DNA from: Adenophora triphylla var. japonica
Lineage: Eukaryota; Streptophyta; Magnoliopsida; Asterales; Campanulaceae
Length of the DNA: 64,000 nucleotides
Direction: 5' to 3'
NCBI GenBank assembly: GCA_022495995.1
Contig: JAFEMH010002517.1
Coordinates: 271,075 to 335,074 of the forward strand
Shown here piece after piece: positions 10,810 through 22,276 of this stretch (within the stretch, counting starts at the first letter, position 1; each line of letters opens with the position of its first letter). Under the pieces are notes generated by a model. That model worked only from the letters and a program-made list of their open reading frames with translations, was not told the origin of the DNA and searched no databases. A program made the position numbers and the translations under genes.

Positions 10810-11230
10810 TCACCTTAAGAAACTAAAGCTTACATCACTATCGAGGAGATAGAGGTAGCTAAAGTTGGAAAAACTAAAGCTTACGTCGCTATCGAGGAGA
10901 TAGAGGTAGCTAAAGTTGGAAAGACTAAAGCTTACGTCGCTATTGAGGAGATAGAGGTAGCTAAAGTTGAAATTTGACAATTCAGAGGCTGTCACCTGAA
11001 GAAGCTATAGCTTTCGTCACTATCGCGGAGATAGAGGTAGCTAAAGCTGGATTTTGACAATTCAAAGGTTGTCACCTGAAGAAGCTATAGCTTTCGTTAC
11101 TATCGCAGAGATAGAGGTAGCTAAAGCTGGATTTTGACAATTCGGAGGCTGTCACCTGAAGAAGCTATAGCTTTCGTCACTATCGCGGAGATAGAGATAG
11201 CTAAAGCTGGATTTTGACAATTCGGAGGAT
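10810..11230 (-). repeat. E5 tandem array: units with atcgaggagatagaggtagc
   Basis: Seven or so units of about 52 bp, then about 80 bp, sharing cgtcrctatcgmggagatagaggtagctaaagytgg. The longer units add gacaattcggaggctgtcacctgaag. E9 has a related 50-bp array (tcactattcgcggatagaggtagc), so the two copies share an ancestor but differ in unit length. Confidence 0.85.
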
Positions 11231-11239
11231 GTCACCTGA

Positions 11240-11367
11240 CGTTATCCCATTTGGCGATAACGGAGAGTTTCCCGAAGGAGACGTTATCCCATTTGGCGAT
11301 AACGGAAGGTTTCCCAGAGGAGACATTATCCCATTTGGCGATAACGGAGGATTTCCCGGAGGATACG
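11240..11367 (-). repeat. E5 second tandem array, left part (about 45-bp units), with E2 target site
   Basis: Units of gacgttatcccatttggcg + ataacggaaggtttcccggaggag. The array is cut by E2 after ggatacg; atacg (11363-11367) is the left target-site copy. The array resumes at 21771. Confidence 0.9.
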
Positions 11368-13589
11368 TGTAAGTACGCCAATCCAATTCGCGATCCCTTT
11401 TTAGGTTCATTTTAAATGATAAAATTGCACTAAGGGGCGTTTTGGTAAATTCCCGGTCCGTTCCGAGACTTCCGGGAACTTTTTATAAGTTTCCCGCGAA
11501 GGAAGTATTTTTTAGTACTTGTCCCGGACAAAAGGACCTACAGGGAATTAACTGCTTTGGGCTTTTAAAGAATTAACCCGAAATGTTCCAGAAGCAGGTT
11601 TTGGCGCCAGAAACGGTTATGGACGTGCCCCGTCGTGCGACAGCTTGAAGCATGGAAATTGGAAGCGTTGGGTCGTGCGACAAATAAAGCTCATTCCCAA
11701 TTTACGTTTAAATACCAATTTTCCATTCATTTGTTGGGGGGGCCTCTCACAGTTCACACACACAAACACACAGACCTCACTCTTTCTCTCTCTACCCGGA
11801 ATTACTTTCTCTCTCTCCTCTCTCTCTCTCTATACGCAGGAAGCCAAATCCTCCATTGCCGTCCCCATCTTCGTCCTCACCAAGCCTCCCTCACCAAATC
11901 CCTCACCGGCGACCTCATCCAAACCAATTTCCTCTCCCTGCATCGTCTTCCCGAAGCTCCTTCGGTCCTTCCCTCTACCTTAATCCCCTTCTTCTCCGAA
12001 CTTCCCTACCAAAAACTCACCCAATTCCCCCTAGATCGGTGCCAATTCTCTCTCCTCTCCCAACCATGACGGCAACCTAATCCCTCTCAACCTTCACCGA
12101 TCCAGTTTCTCTCAACCGCTCCTTGCTCAACCTGTTCCCCGGCGGTCCTCAACCTCCTCACCATCGGAAAGCTCAATCTCCATCCACAAACACTACCTCA
12201 CCGCTCTACCTCCTTCAACTTTCCTCATCCCGATCCAAAACCTCCATCGCCGTCCTCTGTTCTACCCCAATCAACGTTCCCTCTCTAAACCGTTCACCAC
12301 CGTCGACCCAATTCCTTCCCTCACAATCGAACCAAGTCAACGCCCATTCTCTATCTCTCAAGTCCAACCCCAATCTCCTTTGCCGATTCTCTGTTCTATA
12401 CCTAAAAAGCCGATCGAAGCCTTCTTCCCCTGTTCCGGAGCCAAGCCAGTTCAACGCACTCACGCACGTACTGGGAACAACAAAATCAATTGGTCTGGTA
12501 TTTAAGTTCAAGGTAGCTCTAAGTCTGAAGTCTAGATCCGGTTTCGAAGCTGAATTGAAGAATTCGATACCTAACGTGGTATAGAATTTGTGGACTACGA
12601 GGGTAACGAATCTCTTCCCTCACCTTTGTTTCATTTTTGCTATTGTGTTTGCTCCGTTGCAATTTGTCCCCGGACTTGATAATTAGGCTCCGTCCGCCTC
12701 CAATTATCAAGTCCCAACTGCCATCTCTCTGTTTAATTGTTGGTTTGGTGCTATTGGTATTCATGATGTGATCTATTGGTTTTGCGGCTTGATTGCCAAG
12801 GGAGTGTGGATTTCCCATATCCACATCCCTTTGGTCAATCCTTTGTTGACTCGTAGTTATATTATTTGATCTGGTGTGGTGATTTGATCTGTTTTGGTTG
12901 TTGTTGAATCTGATTTCAAAATTGTAAAGTACCTGCATATGGCAAGGTTATGTCACGCGACACAACGGATCTCATCACCCCGTGTAGTGCGACATAACTA
13001 AGCCTATGCAGGGACTATAATTTCAGTTGTAAGTTGTTTGTTCAGTCCACTTGTCACTTAGAGTAGGGTGTGAATCCTCAATGTTCACACTCATTTAAGG
13101 TGACTGTGTTGATCCCTGTGCTTCTGTTCATTTGGTGTTGCTGTAGTGTGATTTCTTGTACAACCTCTGCAGGTTGCTTTGTTGTGTCACGCGACACATT
13201 TGATCCCTTAGATCCTGTGTCACGCAACACAATGAGTCCTCTGCAAGAGGTTCCATTTCAGTTGTAAGTTCAGTCCTCGTTGTAAATGGGATGTGGCCTC
13301 CCATGGCAATTGGCTTACAAGTTGTATTTCCCCTTGTTGAGTAATAAAACAAAGCACTTTTATGCATTTTACACATATCTTGTTACACACATTTGCACAC
13401 ACGTTTGAATGTCTTGAATGTTGAACAACAGAAAGACTCGTCTACGGACGAGGCGTGTTGGGTGAACTCTCGGTTCTTCCCAACACGTAACCTGACCCTC
13501 GAACCCATTTTCTCTGTCAAAAAGGTTTTCAATGCTTCCTTTAAAACGGCGTGGCGACTCCTTTTATTTTTTCTGCGAGCGCACATTCA
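11368..13589 (+). repeat. E2 5' LTR
   Basis: Starts TGTAAGTACG, ends GCGCACATTCA. Pyrimidine-rich sequence from 11776 to about 12300 follows the TATA box and looks like the transcribed leader. ORFs of 153 and 139 codons occur in both LTRs but overlap on opposite strands with simple composition; I do not call them genes. Palindrome pairs are at 12951-12994 and 13185-13229, a hairpin cgtgttggg/cccaacacg at 13459-13492, and gtggcgactcc at 13551-13561. Confidence 0.93.
11631..11716 (+). promoter_or_regulatory. E2 LTR promoter: palindrome pair and TATA box
   Basis: Two copies of gtcgtgcgac (core centres 11636.5 and 11676.5, 40 bp apart) are followed about 30 bp later by gtttaaatacc (11706-11716), a TATA-like box, and then by the CT-rich leader. 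The 3' LTR repeats this at about 19813-19900. Confidence 0.65.
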
Positions 13590-14860
13590 GTGGCGACTCC
13601 GCTGGGGACTTGAAACTTGGTTTTCAAAAGTGGGTCAAACTTTCGTCCTTGTTCAACGTTCATTTCATTCATTTGTGTGTGCTTTGATTGTGTGACATTT
13701 TATGTGCTTAAATGCATCTTATGTGCTTTGTTTTATTCCGTTCCCTCCTTGTGTCCCATCTTTGTTGTCTGTGTTGCTGCTGATGCTTGGGGCTGAGATT
13801 TCTGTGTTATGCTTGGAGGCTGGGGCTGGCTATGGTTATTGATTCAGATTCTGGTAATGTGACTCCTTCTGTCACGCGACAGAGCGTACCTTAGATGACC
13901 TGTGTAGCGCGACAGAAGGTGTCACTCTGCAGGATTTGATTTCCTTGATACAGGTTATGATTGTGGGGCGGTCCCCCATGATCAAATTATTGATCCTTGA
14001 TTATTATGCTCTGCGGGGATGTGTGTGTGTGTTGTTTTTTCCTTTATCACCCCTTTTAAAAAAAAAAAAATAAAAAAATAATAATAATAATAATAAAAAA
14101 TCATTTTTCGCAAAATAAAGGAAGATAGCCATCCCGCACACTACACCACGTAGATCTAGAACCCTCGGGTGCGATTGATGGCATCGCGGACGGTGATAAT
14201 ATTCGCCTACGTTTGAGCGCCTAATGTCAAACCTATCCCCCTAGCGCGTTATAGGTGGCACCACACATTTAAACCTTACCCAAAACGGTTGGTTTTTGAC
14301 ACGCCATTTTTCAAATACACTAAAATGAGTTGTTTCAAAATTTTTAATAGACCTTCATACCTATCCCAAAATCTAGCACGTGTGGGCATGTTGCTAAATG
14401 CAACATGGTTTCACGAAAGGACATGTCGTTCCCACGGCATGTTCTAACGAGAGATCATGTCGCTTTGTCAACGTGCACCGACGAGAGGTCATGCCGGATT
14501 TTTCTTGGAAATTCCCCGAGAATACCCGTTATGCTGCCCAAATTTCTCCAGAAATTGGGGCTGCTCGTCCGTCCCATAAATGCTTTGGTTTTATTTAGGT
14601 ACTATTGCCTATTATTATTTTTGAACCAATACATTTGGTATATTTGTGGATGATGTGTCCATAGGTTCCCCCGAGGTCTAGATTGTGTGAATAAAGGATT
14701 AGTCTTTCCCAACCGTTCATAGGACTTAAAAGACACCGATTTCTACTTGAAGATTAATAAAGTGTTGCACGAGTCCGTCTCCTTTCCCGCTCTTCCCTCT
14801 CCCATACCTTCTCAAAGTTCTCTACCCTCCGTCTATACCTCTTCACCTCTGCAAGACTAA
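13590..14860 (+). other. E2 primer binding site and leader
   Basis: PBS tggcgactccgctgggga at 13591-13608, one base after the LTR. The leader aligns with the E1 leader: palindromes TGTCACGCGACA (13870-13881) and TGTAGCGCGACA (13903-13914), 33 bp apart; an A/TAA simple repeat (14055-14100); the shared ggcatcgcggacggtga tract (14180-14200); and an eroded acgagaggtcatgccgg repeat (14400-14510). No ORF. Confidence 0.75.
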
Positions 14861-14867
14861 GGCAAGT

Positions 14868-15175
14868 TGGGTGTATGCTCTCGTTCCCGGCGCTCATTGG
14901 TCCACATTCCCAAGGCGAAAGCAGTTCAAGTGCCCGAGCGGTTATCCATCTGATTCAAAATCCAAAATGCTCGGTGCAGAAAAGATTATGGCCCACCAGT
15001 CTGGAGGTTCATAGCCCATGGGTCAGTAGAGTGCGAATGGTGTGTCCATTGGAAAGTTGCGGGCTACCCTTGAAGCCGTTTTTTCCTTGCGAGCGGGAGG
15101 CCCGGGTTCTTGCTCAGATTGCTAAAGATAAGGAGGGCGACTTATGAAGAACAGAAAGATTGAGAAGGGTCCTCA
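14868..15175 (+). pseudogene. E2 gag remnant
   Basis: It aligns with both ends of the E1 gag ORF. gggtgtatgctctcg...cccggcgctc matches the start region of E1 (1498-1560), and agattgagaagggtcctcacc matches the region just before the E1 gag stop. The coiled-coil, low-complexity and zinc-knuckle parts are missing or out of frame, so no functional Gag can be made. Confidence 0.6.
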
Positions 15176-18100
15176 CCGCACCGATGGCAATGATGCTCTT
15201 CCTCCCGTCCGAAGTTGATGCAGTCGATCAGTCCTCGTAGGGTCTAGAATGTCCACTGTCGGACATGAGTCTGTCGAGTCCAAGTTGGACCAGTTTTGCT
15301 TTGCAGTGATAAAAATCTTTGTTTCTATTCTTGCTAGACTCGAGACATCACTAGCACACCTACGTTACACTCGATTGAAATGGTCTTATTCCAAATGATC
15401 ACTTGTGCTGCTCACCAACCAACGCTTTGAAATGGCTAATGTTTGAATTGATCAGAGTGAGATAATCGACTGATATCCTTCCCAAAGTGGGCTTACCAAC
15501 TCCCCATCTTGCATCCCCTGTGCTCACATATCTTCCTTCGTCCTCCCATCTCGTTGTTCGATGAATTTGCACGGATCTTTCTCAAGTAAGCTTAAGCAAG
15601 CAATGAAGACTCGATCTCGTTCGGATCATCCGGTAGGGAATGCGGTTGAAACCTTTCACCCCTAGGAAAACCTTTACCTCACCCTCACTAAATAATACCC
15701 CTTCAGTTCAAGATCGGCATGTTTTGAAACCCATCTAGCCATCACCAGAAGAAGAGGGACTATCCTTGAGACTCCCGTAATTTACAAGAAGATTGACCGT
15801 CTCCAAGCTCAAGAATGGCGGAAAGCAATGATCCATCCTGGGGACTAGCTGAAATTCTCCTCTCAAAGTCAAAATTGAAAAAAAAGAGAGACAAAAAAAT
15901 ATATAGATAAAAAAAAGGAAAAAAAGAAAAGAAAGAGAGCCTAGTCCCCAGCGATCCTCTCAAAAGCAAAAGTCAAAGGATCCGGTCGTTACTCAAGAGG
16001 AGTCTCAGAGTGAATAAAGAGACAGCACGGATGTCCCTCACCATTACCTCTAACCAATCCCAAGCCGTCCTCTCGATTTTAGGGGACATTCCCGTTACCA
16101 TTATCCTTACCTTTGCCTTTAGCCAAAGCCAAGATTGACCTCTCATTCTTAGAGGCATTGAAGATGCAACCACAGACTTCCCTCACCTTAGAATTCCTAA
16201 ACACATACCCTGAAAGCCAACCTCTCATCTTTAGAGGATCAGCCAGCAAAAAGCCTAGCCGACCTCTCATTTTAAGAGGTCATGATATCCTAAATCACCC
16301 GAAGACCGATCGAAACCCCGAGACCCAGTCGCAGTTCCTACCGGATTTCATTCCAATATCGTCGAGATCTAAAACAGATTGTTGCTTAAAGCGGAGCCAA
16401 ATCCATCCCGGCTCAAAGGACCGTCAAGCGAAGATTGTGCAAATTTCATTCATTCATTCGACGTTTTATGTGAGCATATTTCATTTTCTCCTCCGCAAAC
16501 ACTTGCCGTGGACGTCCCACTGGGGCTTCACATTTGTGTCTCCTATCGACACTCTAAGAGGACATGTCTTTCAATTCTCAAAATCCTCAAAGGTCCTCAG
16601 ATCCTCGAATTCCAACGTTCATTCTTTTCATTCGGGATAAGCCCGAACTACGGCGACCTGAGCTCCTCCTATGGAGGGGAACGTAGGCAACCATAACTGG
16701 TCCGGTCGAAAGCACAAACAAATCTCAGAAAATCTGGTCTCCTCAAGGGCCGTCCCTATACACAGATCCTTCGTTCCGTCTTTCCAAATTTGATCTCGAT
16801 ATCAGTGGGCTTTCTCCTCAGGATTGATAAAAAATATTTGCTCATATCGGTTTTTGGCGGTTGAATAACCCGAACATCAATAAAGGGTTTTAAGCAGCTT
16901 TGTGATCATCACGAATAAGACAGGTTTACAAGTGTCTCGACAAGTCTTCTCTTTCTACATCATAGGAAGATAGAGCCAAACACTGTGTAAGTCAGCAGGG
17001 GATTCCATACACCTTTCCCTACCTTGTGACGCTTAATACTCTCCCAAAAGAGTCAAACCCAAAGCGAGGATGTCATACAGAAGTTCGGGACTCATTTCCC
17101 ACCATTCGAAAGATATGCCCCTGCACGTAAACACTTCCGAGTCTTGTCCAACGACTGATTGACTACAGTTTGAAACGATGGGTTGCCTCTTCGGCCACAA
17201 GATGACTATGTCTGCGACGAAGCTACATGGAATTTCCTCAAGCTGGGGCTTTGGTTAAGATATCCCTCCGGCTCTCCTTACCAGATTTCCCTCCAGAATT
17301 GCTTTGTACTGTCAACTGGGGCTTCGCCAAGCTGGGATTGCTCTCTGCCCCCCTCTGCTGCTTGCTGTCTCAAACGCGCTATACACTTTGTCCTCACTAG
17401 CAACGGACCTGCTGCAATCAGTACTCTCGGGAGCGTCCCTGACTTGCCTAGCCGCGCCATATCATTTTTCCACCTCACGGGAGAGGGTCCACCTTATTAT
17501 AAGCACTTTTGTCCTATACACAATCCCTCATAGCATAATAGCTACCTACACATCTGCTCATCAAGCCATGCAAAACCCTCCCTACTTCCTATTCTCCCCA
17601 GCTGAGATGGACTTGTGCAACAAAAGATTAATAATGCATAAGCAAAGAGTCGAATAAAGTGCAGAGTGCGTAGAAGTGTTGTGTTTTCCTCCCCCGCAGG
17701 GTACAATAGTCAAGTGATCGTAATCTGATCATGGGGATTGCCCCTCAAATAACAATTTTGGACAAGGATTCCAAATCCTGCAGGTGGCAGATCCAGCCTT
17801 TATTATCTTCATCAGGCCCGTCACCTTCGAACTTATCAACACCGTCGGAAAAGAGTCTCAGCTACCCAATCTCCAAGCAATGCTTGTCGAAAAAGAAAAA
17901 AAGGAAAAAGAGCCCCAGCTGCCCCAGAATCCAGGCGATAATGGTCACCAGCCTCAGCGACTTTAAGGCATGTTCCGCACAGCGAGATTATATTCACCAA
18001 GAGCCCGTTCTTAAGGGCAGATTTTCAGTCAGAGCCCGTTCCCATAGGGCAGATTTTCAGTCAGAGCTCGTTCCCATGGGCAGATTTTCAGTCAGAGCCC

Positions 18101-18280
18101 ATCCCGTGAATGGCCACCCAGCAACCGTCAACAACAATAGTAGCATGAGATCCTCCGGTAGCTACAACCCTCCATCACCACCAACAATAGTAGTCTAAGA
18201 CCTTCCGGCAGCTACAGGTGAGCACAACACAGGTATGAATGCATATTTCTTTCAAGCGTCAAATCATCATATCGCGACAT
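15176..18280 (+). other. E2 non-coding 3' region, proximal part
   Basis: Collinear with E1 2680-6090. It has CCTCT/AGAGG hairpins (16065-16285), a CTACG/CGTAGG hairpin module (16645-16704), a purine-rich tract (15870-15940), and a few agcccgttc-type units (18000-18105). No ORF is conserved with E1, so I see no gene. Confidence 0.6.
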
Positions 18281-18290
18281 TTTCAAAACT

Positions 18291-19360
18291 GGTTCGAGAC
18301 ACCGTAGGTCTCACTTCATTTTCAAAAAGTGGTTCGAGACGCCGTAGATCTCACTTCATTTTCAAAAGTGGTTCGAGACGCCGTAGATCTCACTTCATTT
18401 TCAAAAGTGGTTCGAGACGCCGTAGATCTCACAACATTTTCAAAAGTGGTTCGAGAGGCCATAGATCTCACTTCATTTTCAAAAGTGATTCGAGACGCCG
18501 TAGATCTCACTTCATTTTCAAAAGTGGTTCGAGACGCCGTAGATCTCACTTCATTTTCAAAAGTGGTTCGAGACGCCGTAGATCTCACTTCATTTTCAAA
18601 AGTGGTTCGAGACGCCGTAGATCTCACAACATTTTCAAAAGTGGTTCGAGACGCCGTAGATCTCACAACATTTTCAAAAGTGGTTCGAGACGCCGTAGAT
18701 CTCACTTCATTTTCAAAAGTGGTTCGAGACGCCGTAGATCTCACTTCATTTTCAAAAGTGGTTCGAGACGCCGTAGATCTCACTTCATTTTCAAAAGCGG
18801 TTCGAGACTCTCACTTCATTTTCAAAAGTGGTTCGAGACGCCGTAGGTCTCACTTCATTTTCAAAAGTGGTTCGAGACGCCGTATATCTCACTTCATTTT
18901 CAAAAGTGGTTCGAGACACCGTAGATCTCACTTCATTTTCAAAAGTGGTTCGAGACCCCGTAGATCTCACAACATTTTCAAAAGTGGTTCGAGACGCCGT
19001 AGATCTCACAACATTTTCAAAAGTGGTTCGAGACGCCGTAGATCTCACAACATTTTCAAAAGTGGTCCGAGACACCGTAGGTCTCATGTCGTTTTCAAAA
19101 TCGGTTCGAGACACCGTAGGTCTCATGTCATTTTCAAATCGGTTCGAGACACCGTAGGTCTCATGTATTTTTCAAATCGGTTCGAGACACCGTAGGTCTC
19201 ACGTCATTTTCAAAATCGGGTCGAGACACCATATGTCTCACGTCACTGTCAAATTGGTTCGAGACACCGTAAGTCTCGCGTTATTTTCAAGTTGGTTTGA
19301 GACACCGTATGTCTCACGTCATTGTCTTTTCGGTTCGAGACACCGTACGTTCTCACATGT
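18291..19360 (+). repeat. E2 tandem array of 39-bp units, about 27 copies
   Basis: Unit ggttcgagacgccgtagat + ctcacttcattttcaaaag. The middle units are nearly identical; the right third diverges (accgtaggtctcatgtc). Because 39 is a multiple of 3, long repetitive ORFs open in several frames on both strands; they are by-products. The array sits at the same site as the 32-bp array of E1 but is unrelated in sequence. Confidence 0.95.
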
Positions 19361-19550
19361 TTCCGAACTACGATTCGGCTTGATTCCCTTTTGAAGGGAT
19401 ACGTAGGAATCCTTTCTCAGAAAGGTCCAGCCACCCGATTTCCCCAGTTCACCTTCTAGCCCGTCGCCTTATCCCCCTGCTGCTCATTGAGATTGGGTCC
19501 TTTTATCGACAACCTCACTTTTTTCCAAAAGTGACGTTGCCGAGGGGCTC
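19361..19550 (+). promoter_or_regulatory. E2 hairpin module and polypurine region
   Basis: gaactacg at 19365, TTCCC-ttttgaa-GGGATACGTAGG, then CCTTT-ctca-GAAAGG; the LTR-proximal end reads gttgccgaggggctc. The arms differ from E1 and E4 but stay complementary. Confidence 0.65.
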
Positions 19551-21765
19551 TGTAAGTACGCCAATCCAATTCGCGATCCCTTTTTAGGTGCATTTTAAAT
19601 GATAAAATTGCACTAAGGGGCGTTTTGGTAAATTTCCGGTCCGTTCCGAGACTTCCGGGAACTTTTTATAAGTTTCCCGCGAAGGAAGTATTTTTTAGTA
19701 CTTTTCCCGGACAAAAGGACCTACAGGGAATTAACTGCTTTGGGCTTTTAAAGAATTAACCCGAAATGTTCCAGAAGCAGGTTTTGGCGCCAGAACGGTT
19801 ATGGACGTGGCCCGTCGTGCGACAGCTTGAAGCATGGAAATTGGAAGTGTTGGGTCGTGCGACAAAATAAAGCTCATTCCCAATTTACGTTTAAATACCA
19901 ATTTTCCATTCATTTGTTGGGGGGGGGGCTCTCACAGTTCACACACACAAACATACAGACCTCACTCTTTCTCTCTCTACCCGGAATTACTTTCTCTCTC
20001 TCCTCTCTCTCTCTATACGCAGGAAGCCAAATCCTCCATTGCAGTCCCCATCTTCGTCCTCACCAAGCCTCCCTCACCAAATCCCTCACCGGCGACCTCA
20101 TCCAAACCAATTTCCTCTCCCTGCATTGTCTTCCCGAAGCTCCTTCCCTCTACCTTAATCCCCTTCTTCTCCGAACTTCCCTACTAAAAACTCACCCAAT
20201 TCCCCCTCGACCGGTGCCAATTCTCTCTCCTCTCCCAACCACGACGGCAACCTAATCCCTCTCAACCTTCACCGATCCAGTTTCTCTCAACCGCTCCTTG
20301 CTCAACCTGTTCCCCGGTGGTCCTCAACCTCCTCACCACCGGAAAGCTCAATCTCCATCCACAAACACTACCTCACCGCTCTACCTCCTTCAACTTTCCT
20401 CATCCCGATCCAAAACCTCCATCGCCGTCCTCTGTTCTACCCCAATCAACGTTCCCTCTCTAAACCGTTCACCACCGTCGACCCAATTCCTTCCCTCACA
20501 ATCGAACCAAGTCAACGCCCATTCTCTATCTCTCAAGTCCAACCCCAATCTCCTTTGCCGATTCTCTGTTCTATACCTACAAAGCCGATCGAAGCCTTCT
20601 TCCCCTGTTTCGGAGCCAAGCCAGTTCAACGCACTCACGCACGTACTGGGAACAACAAAATCAATTGGTCTGGTATTTAAGTTCAAGGCAGCTCTAAGTC
20701 TGAAGTCTAGATCCGGTTCCGAAGCTGAATTGAAGAATTCGATACCTAACGTGGTATAGAATTTGTGGACTACGAGGGTAACGAATCTCTTCCCTCACCT
20801 TTGTTTCATTTTTGCTATTGTGTTTGCTCCGTTGCAATTTGTCCCCGGACTTGATAATTAGGCTCCGTCCGCCTCCAATTATCAAGTCCCAACTGCCATC
20901 TCTCTGTTTAATTGTTGGTTTGGTGCTATTGGTATTCATGATGTGATCTATTGGTTTTGCGGCTTGATTGCCAAGGGAGTGTGGATTTCCCATATCCACA
21001 TCCCTTTGGTCAATCCTTTGTTGACTCGTAGTTATATTATTTGATCTGGTGTGGTGATTTGATCTGTTTTGGTTGTTGTTGAATCTGATTTCAAAATTGT
21101 AAAGTACCTGCATATGGCAAGGTTATGTCACGCGACACAACGGCTCTCATCAGTCCTGTGTAGCGCGACATAACTAAGCCTATGCAGGGACTATAATTTC
21201 AGTTGTAAGTTGTTTGTTCAGTCCACTTGTCACTTAGAGTAGGGTGTGAATCCTCAATGTTCACACTCATTTAAGGTGACTGTGTTGATCCCTGTGCTTC
21301 TGTTCATTTGGTGTTGCTGTAGTGTGAGTTCTTGTACAACCTCTGCAGGTTGCTTTGTTGTGTCACGCGACACATTTGATCCCTTAGATCCTGTGTCACG
21401 CGACACAATGAGTCCTCTGCAACAGGTTCCATTTCAGTTGTAAGTTCAGTCCTCGTTGTAAATGGGATGTGGCCTCCCATGGCAATTGGCTTACAAGTTG
21501 TATTTCCCCTTGTTGAGTAATAAAACAAAGCACTTTTATGCATTTTACACATATCTTGTTACACACATTTGCACACACGTTTGAATGTCTTGAATGTTGA
21601 ACAACAGAAAGACTCATCTACGGACGAGGCGTGTTGGGTGAACTCTCGGTTCTTCCCAACACGTAACCTGACCCCCGAACCCATTTTCTCTGTCAAAAAG
21701 GTTTTCAATGTTTCCTTTAAAACGGCGTGGCGACTCCTTTTATTTTTTCGGCGAGCGCAAATTCA
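19551..21765 (+). repeat. E2 3' LTR
   Basis: Starts TGTAAGTACG right after gaggggctc and ends GCGCAAATTCA, followed by atatg. It is nearly identical to the 5' LTR; visible differences include a 9-bp gap near 20145 and scattered substitutions. Confidence 0.93.
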
Positions 21766-22040
21766 ATATGTTATCCCATTTGGCGATAACGGAAGGTTTC
21801 CCGGAGGAGTCGTTAATAACGGAAGGTTTCTCGGAGGAGACGTTATCCCATTTGGCGATAACGGAAGATTTCCCGGAGGAGACGTTATCCCATTTGGCGA
21901 TAACTGAAGGTTTTTGAGAGACAACGTTATTACATTTGGAGATAACGGGAAATTTTGGGAGAAAATGTTATTCCATTTGGATATAACGGGAATTTTTGGG
22001 ATAAAACGTTATTCCGTTTGGAGATAATGGGAAATTGTTG
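21766..22040 (-). repeat. E5 second tandem array, right part
   Basis: After the target-site copy atatg (21766-21770) the ttatcccatttggcgataac units continue, decaying to ttacatttggagataacggg. It rejoins the left part at 11240-11367, giving one array once E2 is removed. Confidence 0.85.
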
Positions 22041-22093
22041 CTTAAATGGAAAGTCCAGGGGCAAAAAGTGTAAATTCAGTCTGAGGCAAATGA

Positions 22094-22165
22094 AGCCGCC
22101 CGACATGAGATGGAGAAAAAGAAGCCATCCGGCTTGAATCCTTATTTCACCAGATTATTTAAACA
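22094..22165 (+). promoter_or_regulatory. Promoter of the E5 PMD gene: palindrome pair and TATA-like box
   Basis: Palindromes gccgcccgac (core centre 22099.5) and aagccatccggctt (centre 22128.5), 29 bp apart, precede attatttaaac (22154-22164), a TATA-like box. The ATG is about 110 bp downstream. The arms match those of the E5/E9 LTR promoters on the other strand and the DUF7745-like promoter at 25221. E9 has the same layout at 62214-62280. Confidence 0.6.
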
Positions 22166-22276
22166 GAAGGAGAACGGGCGACGACAGCCATTGTTGTCGT
22201 TGTTCTTGCGAGGAGAAAGGAGAGAAAAGAGGAAAAAGCACCAAAGCTTTCACTCTCTAGCTTCCTATTGCTCAAA

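Larger units (their letters stand above)
11368..21765 (+). mobile_element. E2: complete non-autonomous Tat-like LTR retrotransposon
   Basis: Both LTRs are present (2222 and 2215 bp), TG...CA ended, and flanked by target-site copies atacg (11363-11367) and atatg (21766-21770), which differ at one base. The interior (13590-19550) has a PBS, a leader, a broken gag remnant, 3 kb of non-coding sequence, a large tandem array and a polypurine region, but no pol. It resembles E1 inside but has a different U3. The LTRs differ by only a small number of changes by eye (not computed), so the insertion is recent. Confidence 0.93.

Noticed and set aside
12123..12938. ORFs of 153 codons (+) and 139 codons (-) in the E2 LTR, repeated at 20298-21113
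   Set aside because: Present twice only because the LTRs are recent copies. CT-rich transcribed leader composition, opposite-strand overlap and no recognisable domain.
18235..19195. Long ORFs encoding repeated RRRSHFIFKSGS-like or VVRDAVDLTSFSK-like peptides
   Set aside because: The 39-bp unit is a multiple of three, so several frames on both strands stay open. No start context, conservation or composition supports a protein.
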